NCBI GenBank assembly: GCA_023459495.1
Contig: JAEWTL010000059.1
Span: 124,001-188,000, forward strand
Direction: 5' to 3'
Length of the DNA: 64,000 nt
DNA from: Bacillota bacterium
GTDB taxonomy: Bacteria; Bacillota; Clostridia; Christensenellales; SZUA-584
In this document: piece by piece, positions 1 through 7,950 of the stretch
Layout: the number at the start of each line of letters is the position of its first letter
How positions within the stretch are numbered: position 1 is the first letter of the stretch
Program-made: the position numbers and the translations under genes
The notes under the pieces: model-generated
The model's input: the letters and a program-made list of their open reading frames with translations, nothing else
Told to the model about the DNA's origin: nothing
Databases searched by the model: none

Positions 1-1
1 T

Positions 2-952
2 GTAATCTGCATTACGGAAGGGCACGACACTGTATTCGAGTTCATCACGGGCATGGCCGACCGTGCCAATGGCCGTGAGATCGGACGCAATACGCTGATG
101 GGCATAGCCTCGGGCACCAAGCTGCTGACCGCACTTGCGGTGGGCCAGCTCATCGATCAGGGGTTGTTCGGGCTCGATACGCCCGCAATGGACATTGCAG
201 ACCTCGGCATTGAGACGTACGACCGCTCCATTACAGTACGTCAGCTTTTGAGTCACACATCCGGAATACCGGATTATCTTGATGAGTCGCTGCTGGAGAG
301 TATAGACAGCATCGCCTTGTCAATTCCCAACGATCGGCTTATGAGACCACGGGATTATCTGCCCATGTTCCCGCGCACACCCATGTGCTTTGCGCCCGGA
401 ACAGCGTTCCGTTACAATAACGGCGCATACGTCTGGCTCGCGCTGATTGTCGAGCAGGCCAGCGGCCTGTCTTACATGGAGTACATCAACGAGCGGCTGC
501 TGCGCCCCCTCGGTGTAGGCCGGGGCGGGGTATACCCCACGAATGCGCTGCCTGCCGATACGGCTTTTGGCTATATCGAGCGCGGCGGGCAGTGGGTGAC
601 GAACATATTCGATGTGCCAATTCAGGCAGGGGGCGACGGGGGCGTGCTGCTCTCCGCGCCGGAGATGCACACGATCTGGGAGTGCCTCGTTGGAGAGGAG
701 ATTCTCAGCCCCGCGCTGACTGGTGAGTTTTTAAGGCCGCAGGCCGCAGTCAAACCGGAGAAGGGCATCCATTATGGCCTCGGCGTGTGGCTCAAACAGG
801 CGCCACAGGGTTTCACACCATATATCGAAGGCAGCGACGCGGGCATATCCTTCAAAAGCGTATGCAGCATATCGGACATGCGAGTTAAAACAGCGATTTC
901 CAATACCACAAACGGTGTTTGGAAACTGGTGGAAGCGTTCGATACGGTTTGA
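2..952 (+). CDS. Serine hydrolase of the beta-lactamase/penicillin-binding family, 5' truncated
   Basis: The reading frame is open from base 2, so the true start lies left of the window; the internal ATG at 53 is only the first Met. The protein looks like a class C beta-lactamase-type serine hydrolase. The nucleophile motif SxxK appears as SGTK near base 110, followed by a typical LLSHTSGIPDY segment and the second motif as YNN in FRYNNGAY near base 412. The segment HYGLGVW near 770 sits where the third family motif is expected. Members include D-alanyl-D-alanine peptidases, esterases and lactamases. No substrate can be inferred, and any signal peptide would be outside the window. It is followed after 36 bases by a GNAT gene with its own ribosome binding site. 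Confidence 0.85.
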   Translation, partial: VICITEGHDTVFEFITGMADRANGREIGRNTLMGIASGTKLLTALAVGQLIDQGLFGLDTPAMDIADLGIETYDRSITVRQLLSHTSGIPDYLDESLLESIDSIALSIPNDRLMRPRDYLPMFPRTPMCFAPGTAFRYNNGAYVWLALIVEQASGLSYMEYINERLLRPLGVGRGGVYPTNALPADTAFGYIERGGQWVTNIFDVPIQAGGDGGVLLSAPEMHTIWECLVGEEILSPALTGEFLRPQAAVKPEKGIHYGLGVWLKQAPQGFTPYIEGSDAGISFKSVCSISDMRVKTAISNTTNGVWKLVEAFDTV

Positions 953-988
953 AAGATCAAATAAAATCATGGGAAAGGATTTGTATCG

Positions 989-1975
989 GTGTTTTTAAAA
1001 ACTGAGCGTTTGACGCTTACGGATTACTCGGCTGAGGATGCCGCGGAATATTTCAGACTGAAAAGCTGCGCGCCGGTCTGGCAATACTCGACGTATATGA
1101 CGCTGAATGAAAAGGAATCGAAAACAGCGCTGGATAAGCTCGTTGTGGCAGCCGGGCAAGGGCTTCCGGTTTTCAACAAGCTGCTGCTCAGCAAAACCGG
1201 TGAATATGTCGGAGAGGCGGGGGTTATCGGGCATAACCGGGAAACGGGCCGATGCGTAGTCGGATACAACCTGCTCCCCGAATTTTGGGGAATGGGGTAT
1301 GCCACTGAAATCACGCGGGCGCTCGTCAGGTGCGCGTTTGAAACGCTCCGGGCAGAGCGCGTGGAAGCGCTGGTGCAAAAAGAAAACGCTGCATCCCGCC
1401 GCGTGCTGGAAAAATCGGGTCTCCTTCTGGAAGGCGTCCTGAGGCACTATACGAAGATCAGGGGGCAGTACGCCGATATCTGTTCGTACGGTATGATCGC
1501 AGCGGATTTTACGCAAGGCGATAAGGGCAGCAGGCCTCCTGAAGTCCGGCGGATACAACACGGCTCGGCCGAGTATGTTGCCGAATTGGCCCTGCGGGAC
1601 AGAATACTGCGTAAACCGCTTGGCCGCTGCTTATTCGACGAGGACCTGAGCGGCGAAAAAAAAGATGTGCATGTAGGCGCGTTTGAGGGGGATACCCTGA
1701 TCGGCGTGCTCGTGCTGACGCATGCAGACAGTGAAAACGTACGCATGCGGCAGGTCGCGGTCGACGCGGACCGCCAGCGCGGCGGGGTGGGCACGGCGCT
1801 TGTGGACGCTGCGGAACGTGAGGCGATATCGCTTGGTTATTCCCGCATGACACTGCATGCGCGGCAGACAGCGGTTAAGTTCTACGAGCGGCTGGGCTAC
1901 GCTGTGGAGGGGGAACCGTTCACTGAGGTGGGCATCCCGCACCGGGGAATGGAAAAAACGCTGGCGCTGGTTTAG
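989..1975 (+). CDS. Tandem GNAT acetyltransferase (RimJ/L-like domain fused to a second GNAT domain)
   Basis: The GTG start at 989 has a GGGAAAGGAT ribosome binding site 8 bases upstream. The 328-residue product holds two acetyltransferase domains. Residues 1 to about 175 resemble RimJ/RimL-type N-acetyltransferases, with WGMGYATE as the acetyl-CoA loop and the ENAASRRVLEKSGL signature. Residues about 185-328 form a second, ordinary GNAT domain with RQRGGVGTAL as the acetyl-CoA loop and FYERLGY near the end. A single GNAT protein is about 150-180 residues, so this is a genuine fusion. The acceptor substrates are unknown. The gene ends 55 bases before asnS, and the asnS promoter lies in that gap. 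Confidence 0.85.
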   Translation: MFLKTERLTLTDYSAEDAAEYFRLKSCAPVWQYSTYMTLNEKESKTALDKLVVAAGQGLPVFNKLLLSKTGEYVGEAGVIGHNRETGRCVVGYNLLPEFWGMGYATEITRALVRCAFETLRAERVEALVQKENAASRRVLEKSGLLLEGVLRHYTKIRGQYADICSYGMIAADFTQGDKGSRPPEVRRIQHGSAEYVAELALRDRILRKPLGRCLFDEDLSGEKKDVHVGAFEGDTLIGVLVLTHADSENVRMRQVAVDADRQRGGVGTALVDAAEREAISLGYSRMTLHARQTAVKFYERLGYAVEGEPFTEVGIPHRGMEKTLALV

Positions 1976-1987
1976 CGTCTGGCGTTG

Positions 1988-1996
1988 TGGTATAAT
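1988..1996 (+). promoter_or_regulatory. Extended -10 promoter of asnS
   Basis: TG-G-TATAAT at 1988-1996 is a perfect extended -10 element. The region 17 bases upstream does not look like a -35 box, which is common for extended -10 promoters. It lies directly between the GNAT stop and the asnS ribosome binding site. Confidence 0.65.
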
Positions 1997-2030
1997 CCAA
2001 AACGTGATTACAAAAGGGAGAGGGCAAATT

Positions 2031-3407
2031 ATGGGTTCTATGGATCTGCGCGATATAATGGGTAATGTGAAGGAGCATCTGGGGCAGGAGGTCGTATTGC
2101 AGGGCTGGATACGCAACCACCGTAAGCAGAAAAGCTTTGGCTTTATCGACTTCTTTGACGGCACATGCTTTGCCGCCCTGCAGGTGGTATACGACGAGAC
2201 GACGCCCGGCTTTGCGGAAATACAGGGTTTCCGCGTGGGCGCAGCGGTGGAGGTACACGGCACGGTCGTGAAGACCGAGGGCCGCGAGGACGCCTATGAG
2301 CTGCGCGCACAAGCTATTATGTTGCTCGGCGACTGCCCGGAGGAATATCCGCTGCAGCCCAAGCGCCACTCGCTTGAGTTTCTGCGTGAGATCGCCTACT
2401 TAAGGCCCCGTACGCGGCTGTTCCAGGCGGTGTTCCGTATCCGCAGTATCGCATCCGCGGCGATCCACAGCTACTTCCAGAAGAATGGCTACGTCTACGT
2501 GCATACGCCGCTGATCTCCGGCAACGATGCGGAAGGCGCAGGCAACACATTTACTGTGACCACATTCGATATCGACAACGGCAAGCGCCCGTTTGACTAT
2601 TCGCAGGACTTCTTTGGCAAGCGCACGTCGCTCGCAGTGACGGGGCAATTGGAGGCCGAGACCTTCGCGCTGGCGTTTAAGAAGGCTTACACCTTCGGGC
2701 CGACGTTCCGCGCGGAGAACTCCAATACCAAGACGCACGCCGCCGAGTTCTGGATGATCGAGCCGGAAATCGCATTCTGTGAAATCAATGGCCTGATGGA
2801 TATTGAAGAGGACTTTTTGAAATATGTCGTGCGGTATGTGCTGGACGCTGCGCCGGATGAGCTTACCTTCCTCGAAGGCTATACCAAAACGCCGCTGACC
2901 GAGAAGCTGACCAAGCTGTGCGAGTCGCACATTGCGCGCGTATCGTACAAGGACGCGATCCGTATTTTGTCCGAAGCCAAGAGAGACTTCGAGTTCAAGC
3001 CGGAGTACGGCGGTGATATCGCCAAGGAGCATGAGAAATACCTGACCGATGAGCACTTTTCCTCTCCGGTGTTCGTATACAACTGGCCCAAGGCGATCAA
3101 GGCATTCTATATGTACCAGAACGAGGACGATACCGTGGCCGCGGTGGACCTGTTGGTGCCCAGCGCGGGCGAGCTGATGGGCGGCAGCCAGCGCGAGACG
3201 CGCTATGAGCGGCTGATTTCCCGCATGGACGAACTGCACATTTCCACCGAGGAGATGTACTGGTACACCAACCTGCGCAAGTTCGGCGGATGCGAGCACG
3301 CGGGCTTTGGTATGGGCTTTGAACGTTTGCTGATTTACCTCACGGGCGTGGACAACATCCGCGATGTCATCCCGTATCCGCGCACACCGCAAAACTGCGA
3401 GTTTTAG
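2031..3407 (+). CDS. asnS: Asparaginyl-tRNA synthetase
   Basis: Class IIb aminoacyl-tRNA synthetase that charges tRNA-Asn with asparagine in the cytoplasm. The ATG at 2031 is preceded by AAAGGGAGAGG and gives 458 residues, the usual length; the longer frame from 1857 overlaps the previous gene and is not needed. Residues 1 to about 115 form the OB-fold anticodon-binding domain (VLQGWIRNHRKQKSFGFIDF). The catalytic domain has motif 2 around residue 225 (FRAENSNTKTHAAEFWMIEPE) and motif 3 around 424 (GFGMGFERLL). The C-terminus YPRTPQNCEF matches the family's PRTPGNAEF ending. No T-box leader is present, since only about 35 bases separate the -10 box and the start. Confidence 0.97.
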   Translation: MGSMDLRDIMGNVKEHLGQEVVLQGWIRNHRKQKSFGFIDFFDGTCFAALQVVYDETTPGFAEIQGFRVGAAVEVHGTVVKTEGREDAYELRAQAIMLLGDCPEEYPLQPKRHSLEFLREIAYLRPRTRLFQAVFRIRSIASAAIHSYFQKNGYVYVHTPLISGNDAEGAGNTFTVTTFDIDNGKRPFDYSQDFFGKRTSLAVTGQLEAETFALAFKKAYTFGPTFRAENSNTKTHAAEFWMIEPEIAFCEINGLMDIEEDFLKYVVRYVLDAAPDELTFLEGYTKTPLTEKLTKLCESHIARVSYKDAIRILSEAKRDFEFKPEYGGDIAKEHEKYLTDEHFSSPVFVYNWPKAIKAFYMYQNEDDTVAAVDLLVPSAGELMGGSQRETRYERLISRMDELHISTEEMYWYTNLRKFGGCEHAGFGMGFERLLIYLTGVDNIRDVIPYPRTPQNCEF

Positions 3408-3413
3408 CCCGGT

Positions 3414-4325
3414 ATGCTGTACGCGGTCAATAGCGGCAGGCCTGAAACGGCAGAGCCTGGCGATGCGGCGCAGGGCAAGGGCCAGCACTTTGGTATCTAC
3501 GCAGTGGATGAAGCATCGCAGGTGCTCTCTGCGTTTGGCTTAAATGAAAAGCCGTTGCAAGACGCGCTGAGCCATCCCTCAATGGCATTTGAGAGCCACG
3601 AAGGGTTTGATTTTTTTAGCGTCAGCGACATGCGCCATAAATCAGCGCACGCCAGATCAGTGAGGATGTACGTTTACCTGCGCAAAAACCTTATCCTTAT
3701 GTTCGGCGACCACGTCGCAGCGGTTGACAAGGCCCGCGCGGAAGTGGAAAGCGCAGAACATTTAGGCTTCGACCGGCTGCTGGTTAACTTCTTTGAACGG
3801 CTGACGGCGAACGATGCGGAGCAGCTGGAAAAGATCGAGCAGGAGATATCGGCGCTGGAAGACGCGCTGATTACCTCCAAGAAGCGCGACTGCGTGAAGG
3901 AGATCATTTCGCTGCGCAAGCGGCTGATGGCGTTCAAGCGCTACTACGAGCAGCTGCTTTTTGTACTGGACGAGCTGCAGGAGAACGAGAGCGGTGTGGT
4001 ACCCGGCGGCGCGCTGCGTTACTTCCGTATCTATTCGAACCGTGTGGACAGGCTGTATCACAGCGTGCTCAACCTGCGCGACTACGTGACACAGGTGCGC
4101 GAGGCGTATCAGGCCGAGGTGGATATCGGGCTCAACAATATCATGAAGATATTCACGGTGCTTACCGCGATCTTCCTGCCGCTGACGCTGCTTGTGGGCT
4201 GGTACGGCATGAATCTCAAGATGCCGGAGTTCAAATGGGACTTTGGGTATCCGATGGTCGCCATATTCGCAGTGGTGATTCTGGTGGTTTGCCTCGTGAT
4301 ATTCAGAAGAAAAAAGTGGTTTTAG
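3414..4325 (+). CDS. corA: CorA-family divalent cation transporter
   Basis: Membrane channel of the CorA (magnesium/cobalt) family. The 303-residue protein has the long cytoplasmic helical part typical of CorA. It ends with two membrane helices around residues 240-262 and 275-297, with the selectivity motif GMN at residues 265-267 between them. The tail RRKKWF is positively charged as expected for the cytoplasmic C-terminus. It starts 6 bases after the asnS stop, so the two are probably cotranscribed. Transported ion (magnesium, cobalt, nickel or zinc export) cannot be told from sequence. Confidence 0.93.
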   Translation: MLYAVNSGRPETAEPGDAAQGKGQHFGIYAVDEASQVLSAFGLNEKPLQDALSHPSMAFESHEGFDFFSVSDMRHKSAHARSVRMYVYLRKNLILMFGDHVAAVDKARAEVESAEHLGFDRLLVNFFERLTANDAEQLEKIEQEISALEDALITSKKRDCVKEIISLRKRLMAFKRYYEQLLFVLDELQENESGVVPGGALRYFRIYSNRVDRLYHSVLNLRDYVTQVREAYQAEVDIGLNNIMKIFTVLTAIFLPLTLLVGWYGMNLKMPEFKWDFGYPMVAIFAVVILVVCLVIFRRKKWF

Positions 4326-4346
4326 TGGTGCGGTGGAACCACTAAA
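4321..4346 (+). other. Perfect 9-bp stem-loop at the corA stop codon
   Basis: TTTAGTGGT at 4321-4329 is complementary to ACCACTAAA at 4338-4346, with an 8-base loop. The corA stop codon is inside the left arm. No T-tract follows, so this is not a standard terminator; it could protect the mRNA 3' end. Confidence 0.4.
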
Positions 4347-4412
4347 TGAATACATGAACGGACAAATATGCGTGGAAGATTATAAGGGATAGCGGCAGAC
4401 CGACTAAATAAC

Positions 4413-4445
4413 AGGAATCCGGCTTAAAAGCAGGGTTCCTTTTTA
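4413..4445 (+). terminator. Rho-independent terminator after asnS-corA
   Basis: Stem AGGAATCC (4413-4420) with GGGTTCCT (4433-4440), one G-U pair, followed by TTTTTAT. Confidence 0.7.
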
Positions 4446-4458
4446 TAATTGTGCAATA

Positions 4459-4494
4459 TTGGCCAAGATAACAGCATGCTGTTGTACAGGCCAA
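4459..4494 (+). promoter_or_regulatory. 36-bp nested dyad overlapping the ppdK -35 box (candidate operator)
   Basis: ACAGCATGCTGT at 4471-4482 is a perfect palindrome. TTGGCC at 4459-4464 and GGCCAA at 4489-4494 form an outer inverted repeat with exactly the same centre (4476.5). The right half covers the -35 hexamer of the ppdK promoter. This geometry suits a dimeric regulator, but no known box was recognised. Confidence 0.5.
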
Positions 4495-4510
4495 AAATAT
4501 GGTGTATAAT
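4482..4510 (+). promoter_or_regulatory. Sigma-A promoter of ppdK
   Basis: TTGTAC at 4482-4487, a 17-base spacer, and a consensus TATAAT at 4505-4510. The expected transcript has a leader of about 65 bases before the ATG. Confidence 0.8.
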
Positions 4511-4581
4511 CGTTAATCGGGGCTTTGTAAAGACGGCCCAGCCAGCCGTTTAGATATATAAAAGAATAGGAGTTGCAATCA

Positions 4582-7212
4582 ATGGCAAAAAAGTATGTGT
4601 ATCTTTTCAGTGAAGGCAATGCGTCCATGAAAGACCTGCTCGGCGGTAAGGGCGCGAACTTAGCCGAGATGACCGGGCTCGGACTGCCCGTGCCGCAAGG
4701 CTTTACGGTGAGCACGGAGGCGTGCAACCGGTATTATGAGGATGGCGAGAAAATTGCCGACGACATTATGGAGCAGATTTTCGAATATCTTGCCAAGGCG
4801 GAGGAGATCAACGGCAAGAAGTTTGGCGATCCCGAAAACCCGCTGCTCGTGTCGGTGCGCAGTGGTGCCCGCGCTTCCATGCCGGGTATGATGGACACGA
4901 TCTTGAACCTCGGCTTGGGTGACGTGGCGGTTCAGGGCGTGGCCAAGCTCACAAACAACGAGCGGTTTGCATACGACAGCTACCGCCGTTTTATCCAGAT
5001 GTTTTCGGATGTGGTGATGGGTATTCCCAAGGCGAAGTTCGAGGAGATTCTCGACGACGTGAAGGAATGCAAGGGCGTCAAGATGGACACCGAACTCGAT
5101 GCGGAAGACTTAAAGACCATCGTGCAGCGGTATAAGGCACTGTATCTCGTGGAGATGGGCTGCGAGTTTCCGCAGGACCCCAAGGTACAGCTGATCGAGG
5201 CCATCAAGGCTGTGTTCCGCTCGTGGGACAACCCCCGCGCCATCGTATACCGCCGCATGAACGATATTCCGGGCGACTGGGGCACTGCCGTTAACGTGCA
5301 GGCCATGGTGTTCGGCAACATGGGCAACGACTCCGGTACGGGCGTCGCGTTTACGCGCAATCCCTCCACCGGTGAGAAGAAGCTCTACGGCGAGTTCCTG
5401 ATGAACGCGCAGGGCGAGGACGTGGTGGCGGGTATCCGCACGCCCAAGCCGATTTCTGACCTTCAGGACACTATGCCGGAAGTCTATAACCAGTTTGTAA
5501 CCATTGCCTCCACGCTGGAGGAGCACTACCGCGATATGCAGGACATGGAGTTCACCATTGAGCGCGGCAAGCTCTATATGCTCCAGACCCGTAACGGCAA
5601 GCGTACCGCGGCTGCGGCGCTCAAGATCGCGGTCGACCTCGTGGCGGAAGGCAAGCTCAATAAGAAGGAAGCACTTCTGAAAGTGGAGCCCAAGCAGCTC
5701 GACGCGCTGCTGCATCCCACGTTTGATAACAAAGCGCTTGCAGCGGCGGCGCCTATCGCCAAGGGCCTTGCGGCCTCGCCGGGCGCAGCATGCGGCAAGA
5801 TCTATTTCACCGCTGAAGAAGCCGTGGCAGCTGCTGCCGCGGGTGAAAAAGTGGTGCTGGTGCGCCTTGAGACCTCTCCTGAGGATATCGAGGGTATGTA
5901 TGCTTCGCAAGGCATCCTGACTGCGCGCGGCGGCATGACCTCCCACGCGGCGGTTGTGGCGCGCGGCATGGGCACCTGCTGCGTTTCGGGCTGCGGCGAC
6001 ATCATGATTATTGAGAAGACCAAGACGATGACTGCTCCGGACGGTAAGGTGTATCACGAAGGCGACTATATCTCGCTGGACGGCACCACGGGTAACGTAT
6101 ACGGGCAGGCCATTGCGACCAAGCCCGCCGAGCTCACTGGCGACTTCGGCATCATCATGGAATGGGCTGACGAAGTGCGCACGCTCAAAGTCCGCACCAA
6201 CGCCGATACCCCCAAGGATGCCCAGCAGGCAGTGCATTTTGGCGCGGAAGGCATCGGCCTGTGCCGTACCGAGCACATGTTCTTCAATGAGGACCGCATC
6301 CCCGCGATGCGCGAAATGATCGTATCCAAGACGGCTGAGCAGCGCGTTCGTGCGCTCAATAAGCTCCTGCCCATGCAGAAGGAAGATTTCAAGGGCATTT
6401 ACGAGGCGATGGGCGAGTTCCCTGTCACCATCCGTCTGCTGGATCCGCCGTTGCATGAGTTCCTGCCGACCGCCGAAGAGGACATCAAGGCGCTGGCAAA
6501 GGAAATGATCATGCCGGTGGAGGAGCTCAAGCTCGCGATTGCGAACCTGCACGAGTTCAACCCGATGATGGGCCACAGAGGCTGCCGCCTTGCGGTTACG
6601 TATCCGGAAATTGCCGAGATGCAGGTGCGCGCCATCATGGAAGCTGCCATTGAGGTTGCGCAGGAGAAGGGTCTGCACATCAAGCCTGAAATCATGATTC
6701 CGCTCGTAGGCGAGATCAAAGAGTTCAAATATGTGAAGGATGTCGCGCTGAAGACCGCCGAGAAGGTCATTGCCGAGAAGGGCGTTAAGATCGAGTACAT
6801 GATCGGTACGATGATCGAGATTCCGCGTGCGGCGCTGACAGCGGACGAAATTGCCGCCGAAGCTGAGTTCTTCTCGTTCGGTACGAATGACTTGACGCAG
6901 ATGACGTTCGGCTTCTCACGCGATGACGCGGGCAAGTTCCTCGAGGATTACTACAACAAGAAGATCTACGAGTCCGATCCGTTTGCGAAGCTTGACCAGA
7001 AGGGCGTTGGCAAGCTTGTCAAGATGGCGGCTGACCTTGGTAAGTCCGTACGGCCGGACATCAAGCTGGGCATCTGCGGCGAGCACGGCGGCGAGGCGAG
7101 CTCCATCGAGTTCTGTCACCGCACCGGGCTCAACTATGTGTCCTGCTCGCCGTTCCGTGTGCCCATTGCGCGCCTTGCGGCGGCTCACGCGGCGATCATC
7201 AACGCGAAGTAA
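4582..7212 (+). CDS. ppdK: Pyruvate, phosphate dikinase
   Basis: Cytoplasmic enzyme that interconverts pyruvate, ATP and phosphate with PEP, AMP and pyrophosphate; in clostridia it works in PEP formation or in pyrophosphate-linked glycolysis. The ATG at 4582 has AGGAG 9 bases upstream, better than the TTG at 4573, and gives 876 residues, full family length. The N-terminal nucleotide-binding domain begins with LLGGKGANLAEM. The phosphohistidine domain has GGMTSHAAVVARGMG with the phosphorylated His at residue 455, the same number as in the well-studied Clostridium symbiosum enzyme. The C-terminal barrel has GTNDLTQMTFG and the catalytic Cys near 832 in GICGEHGGE. It is monocistronic, with its own promoter and a strong terminator. 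Confidence 0.98.
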   Translation: MAKKYVYLFSEGNASMKDLLGGKGANLAEMTGLGLPVPQGFTVSTEACNRYYEDGEKIADDIMEQIFEYLAKAEEINGKKFGDPENPLLVSVRSGARASMPGMMDTILNLGLGDVAVQGVAKLTNNERFAYDSYRRFIQMFSDVVMGIPKAKFEEILDDVKECKGVKMDTELDAEDLKTIVQRYKALYLVEMGCEFPQDPKVQLIEAIKAVFRSWDNPRAIVYRRMNDIPGDWGTAVNVQAMVFGNMGNDSGTGVAFTRNPSTGEKKLYGEFLMNAQGEDVVAGIRTPKPISDLQDTMPEVYNQFVTIASTLEEHYRDMQDMEFTIERGKLYMLQTRNGKRTAAAALKIAVDLVAEGKLNKKEALLKVEPKQLDALLHPTFDNKALAAAAPIAKGLAASPGAACGKIYFTAEEAVAAAAAGEKVVLVRLETSPEDIEGMYASQGILTARGGMTSHAAVVARGMGTCCVSGCGDIMIIEKTKTMTAPDGKVYHEGDYISLDGTTGNVYGQAIATKPAELTGDFGIIMEWADEVRTLKVRTNADTPKDAQQAVHFGAEGIGLCRTEHMFFNEDRIPAMREMIVSKTAEQRVRALNKLLPMQKEDFKGIYEAMGEFPVTIRLLDPPLHEFLPTAEEDIKALAKEMIMPVEELKLAIANLHEFNPMMGHRGCRLAVTYPEIAEMQVRAIMEAAIEVAQEKGLHIKPEIMIPLVGEIKEFKYVKDVALKTAEKVIAEKGVKIEYMIGTMIEIPRAALTADEIAAEAEFFSFGTNDLTQMTFGFSRDDAGKFLEDYYNKKIYESDPFAKLDQKGVGKLVKMAADLGKSVRPDIKLGICGEHGGEASSIEFCHRTGLNYVSCSPFRVPIARLAAAHAAIINAK

Positions 7213-7248
7213 TCGCTATTTTGGTCACCAAAAACAAACAGTAACGGC

Positions 7249-7294
7249 AGCGCCGGAGAGCGGAGATTCCCGTTTTCCGGCGCTTTGTTTTTTT
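7249..7294 (+). terminator. Terminator of ppdK
   Basis: Nine-pair stem AGCGCCGGA (7249-7257) with TCCGGCGCT (7276-7284), followed by TTGTTTTTTT. Confidence 0.85.
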
Positions 7295-7303
7295 GGAATT
7301 TAC

Positions 7304-7332
7304 TTGACATAGAATAAATGTTAATTTATTCT
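7304..7332 (+). promoter_or_regulatory. Sigma-A promoter with an embedded 22-bp palindromic operator
   Basis: TTGACA at 7304-7309 is a perfect -35 box, and TATTCT at 7327-7332 lies 17 bases further on. The spacer and -10 box are occupied by an inverted repeat: AGAATAAAT (7311-7319) and ATTTATTCT (7324-7332) are perfectly complementary around a 4-base centre. A repressor bound here would block the -10. The site drives the small interrupted gene at 7401. Confidence 0.7.
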
Positions 7333-7400
7333 GGAATATAGGTATATGGAATCGGTGGCAGGTGGTACTTCAACCATGAAATGATGTAGGAGGTACTGTG

Positions 7401-7754
7401 ATGCTGCGGAAAATCTATTTCTGTCTGGTCATGATCCTGCTGATCCTGCTGGGAGTGTTCTTCGGGGGAGGAGTGAAGCCTTCGGAGATCAGCCGGGACG
7501 ACCTGAAGCTGGTTAACACGTATATCAGCGGGGTCGGCGCGGAACCCATTCCGCTTAACGCGGCGAAGGATATCAACCATTCGCTTATGGAAAACACTCA
7601 TACGTGAGAAATTAAGACGGTCTGGCAGATGATTGTGGATTATGTACACAACGAGCAAGGCATACAGCGTGAATCTTTAGGATATACCCTCGTGTTTGAA
7701 GGCGGATCCTTCAGCATAGAAGACAATGAAAGCTGGGAACATATTGGAGGGTAA
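7401..7754 (+). pseudogene. Small secreted or membrane-anchored protein interrupted by one in-frame TGA
   Basis: The ATG at 7401 has TAGGAGG 7 bases upstream. The first 68 codons encode a hydrophobic N-terminus (CLVMILLILLGVFFGGG), a signal peptide or anchor, then a short soluble part ending at TGA 7605-7607. The same frame stays open after that stop for 48 more codons, with no other stop, to TAA at 7752, and the continuation (for example IVDYVHNEQGIQRESLGYTL) looks like normal protein. One CGA-to-TGA change would explain it. I do not recognise the family. The promoter and ribosome binding site look intact, so the decay is recent, the stop is read through, or it is a sequencing error. A 68-residue product is also possible. 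Confidence 0.5.
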
Positions 7755-7780
7755 TCGTATCCTGTAGTAACTTATTGGGA

Positions 7781-7811
7781 AAGAGGCGGAGCATAGCGCT
7801 TCGTCTTTTTG
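7781..7811 (+). terminator. Probable terminator after the interrupted gene
   Basis: A 12-pair stem with several G-U pairs: AAGAGGCGGAGC (7781-7792) with GCTTCGTCTTTT (7798-7809), then TG. It is moderately convincing. Confidence 0.5.
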
Positions 7812-7883
7812 TTACAAAGCGGCGTATTTTTAATAAGAGTCAGCAATAGTAAAGGATGTATATTCCATAAGCCTGTCCTTTTT

Positions 7884-7912
7884 TTGAACCATCTCTGCAG
7901 GAGCTGTATATT
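7884..7912 (+). promoter_or_regulatory. Sigma-A promoter of the dgt-dnaG-sigA operon
   Basis: TTGAAC at 7884-7889, a 17-base spacer and TATATT at 7907-7912. The transcript would start near 7919, about 30 bases before dgt. Confidence 0.65.
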
Positions 7913-7950
7913 CCGGCAGGAATTTTGCTGCGGATGTATAAATAGTAAAC

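Noticed and set aside
1857..2030. Longer start for asnS at 1857
   Set aside because: It overlaps the GNAT gene and includes the extended -10 promoter; ATG 2031 has a strong ribosome binding site and matches the family start.
1976..2030. T-box leader upstream of asnS
   Set aside because: Only about 35 bases lie between the -10 box and the start, too short for a T-box.
5110..6678. 522-codon antisense frame inside ppdK
   Set aside because: It is a shadow of the strongly coding sense strand, His/Arg-rich with no domain and no ribosome binding site.
7605..7607. Selenocysteine at the in-frame TGA
   Set aside because: No stem-loop of SECIS type is evident just downstream and the residue context has no redox motif, so a nonsense mutation is simpler.
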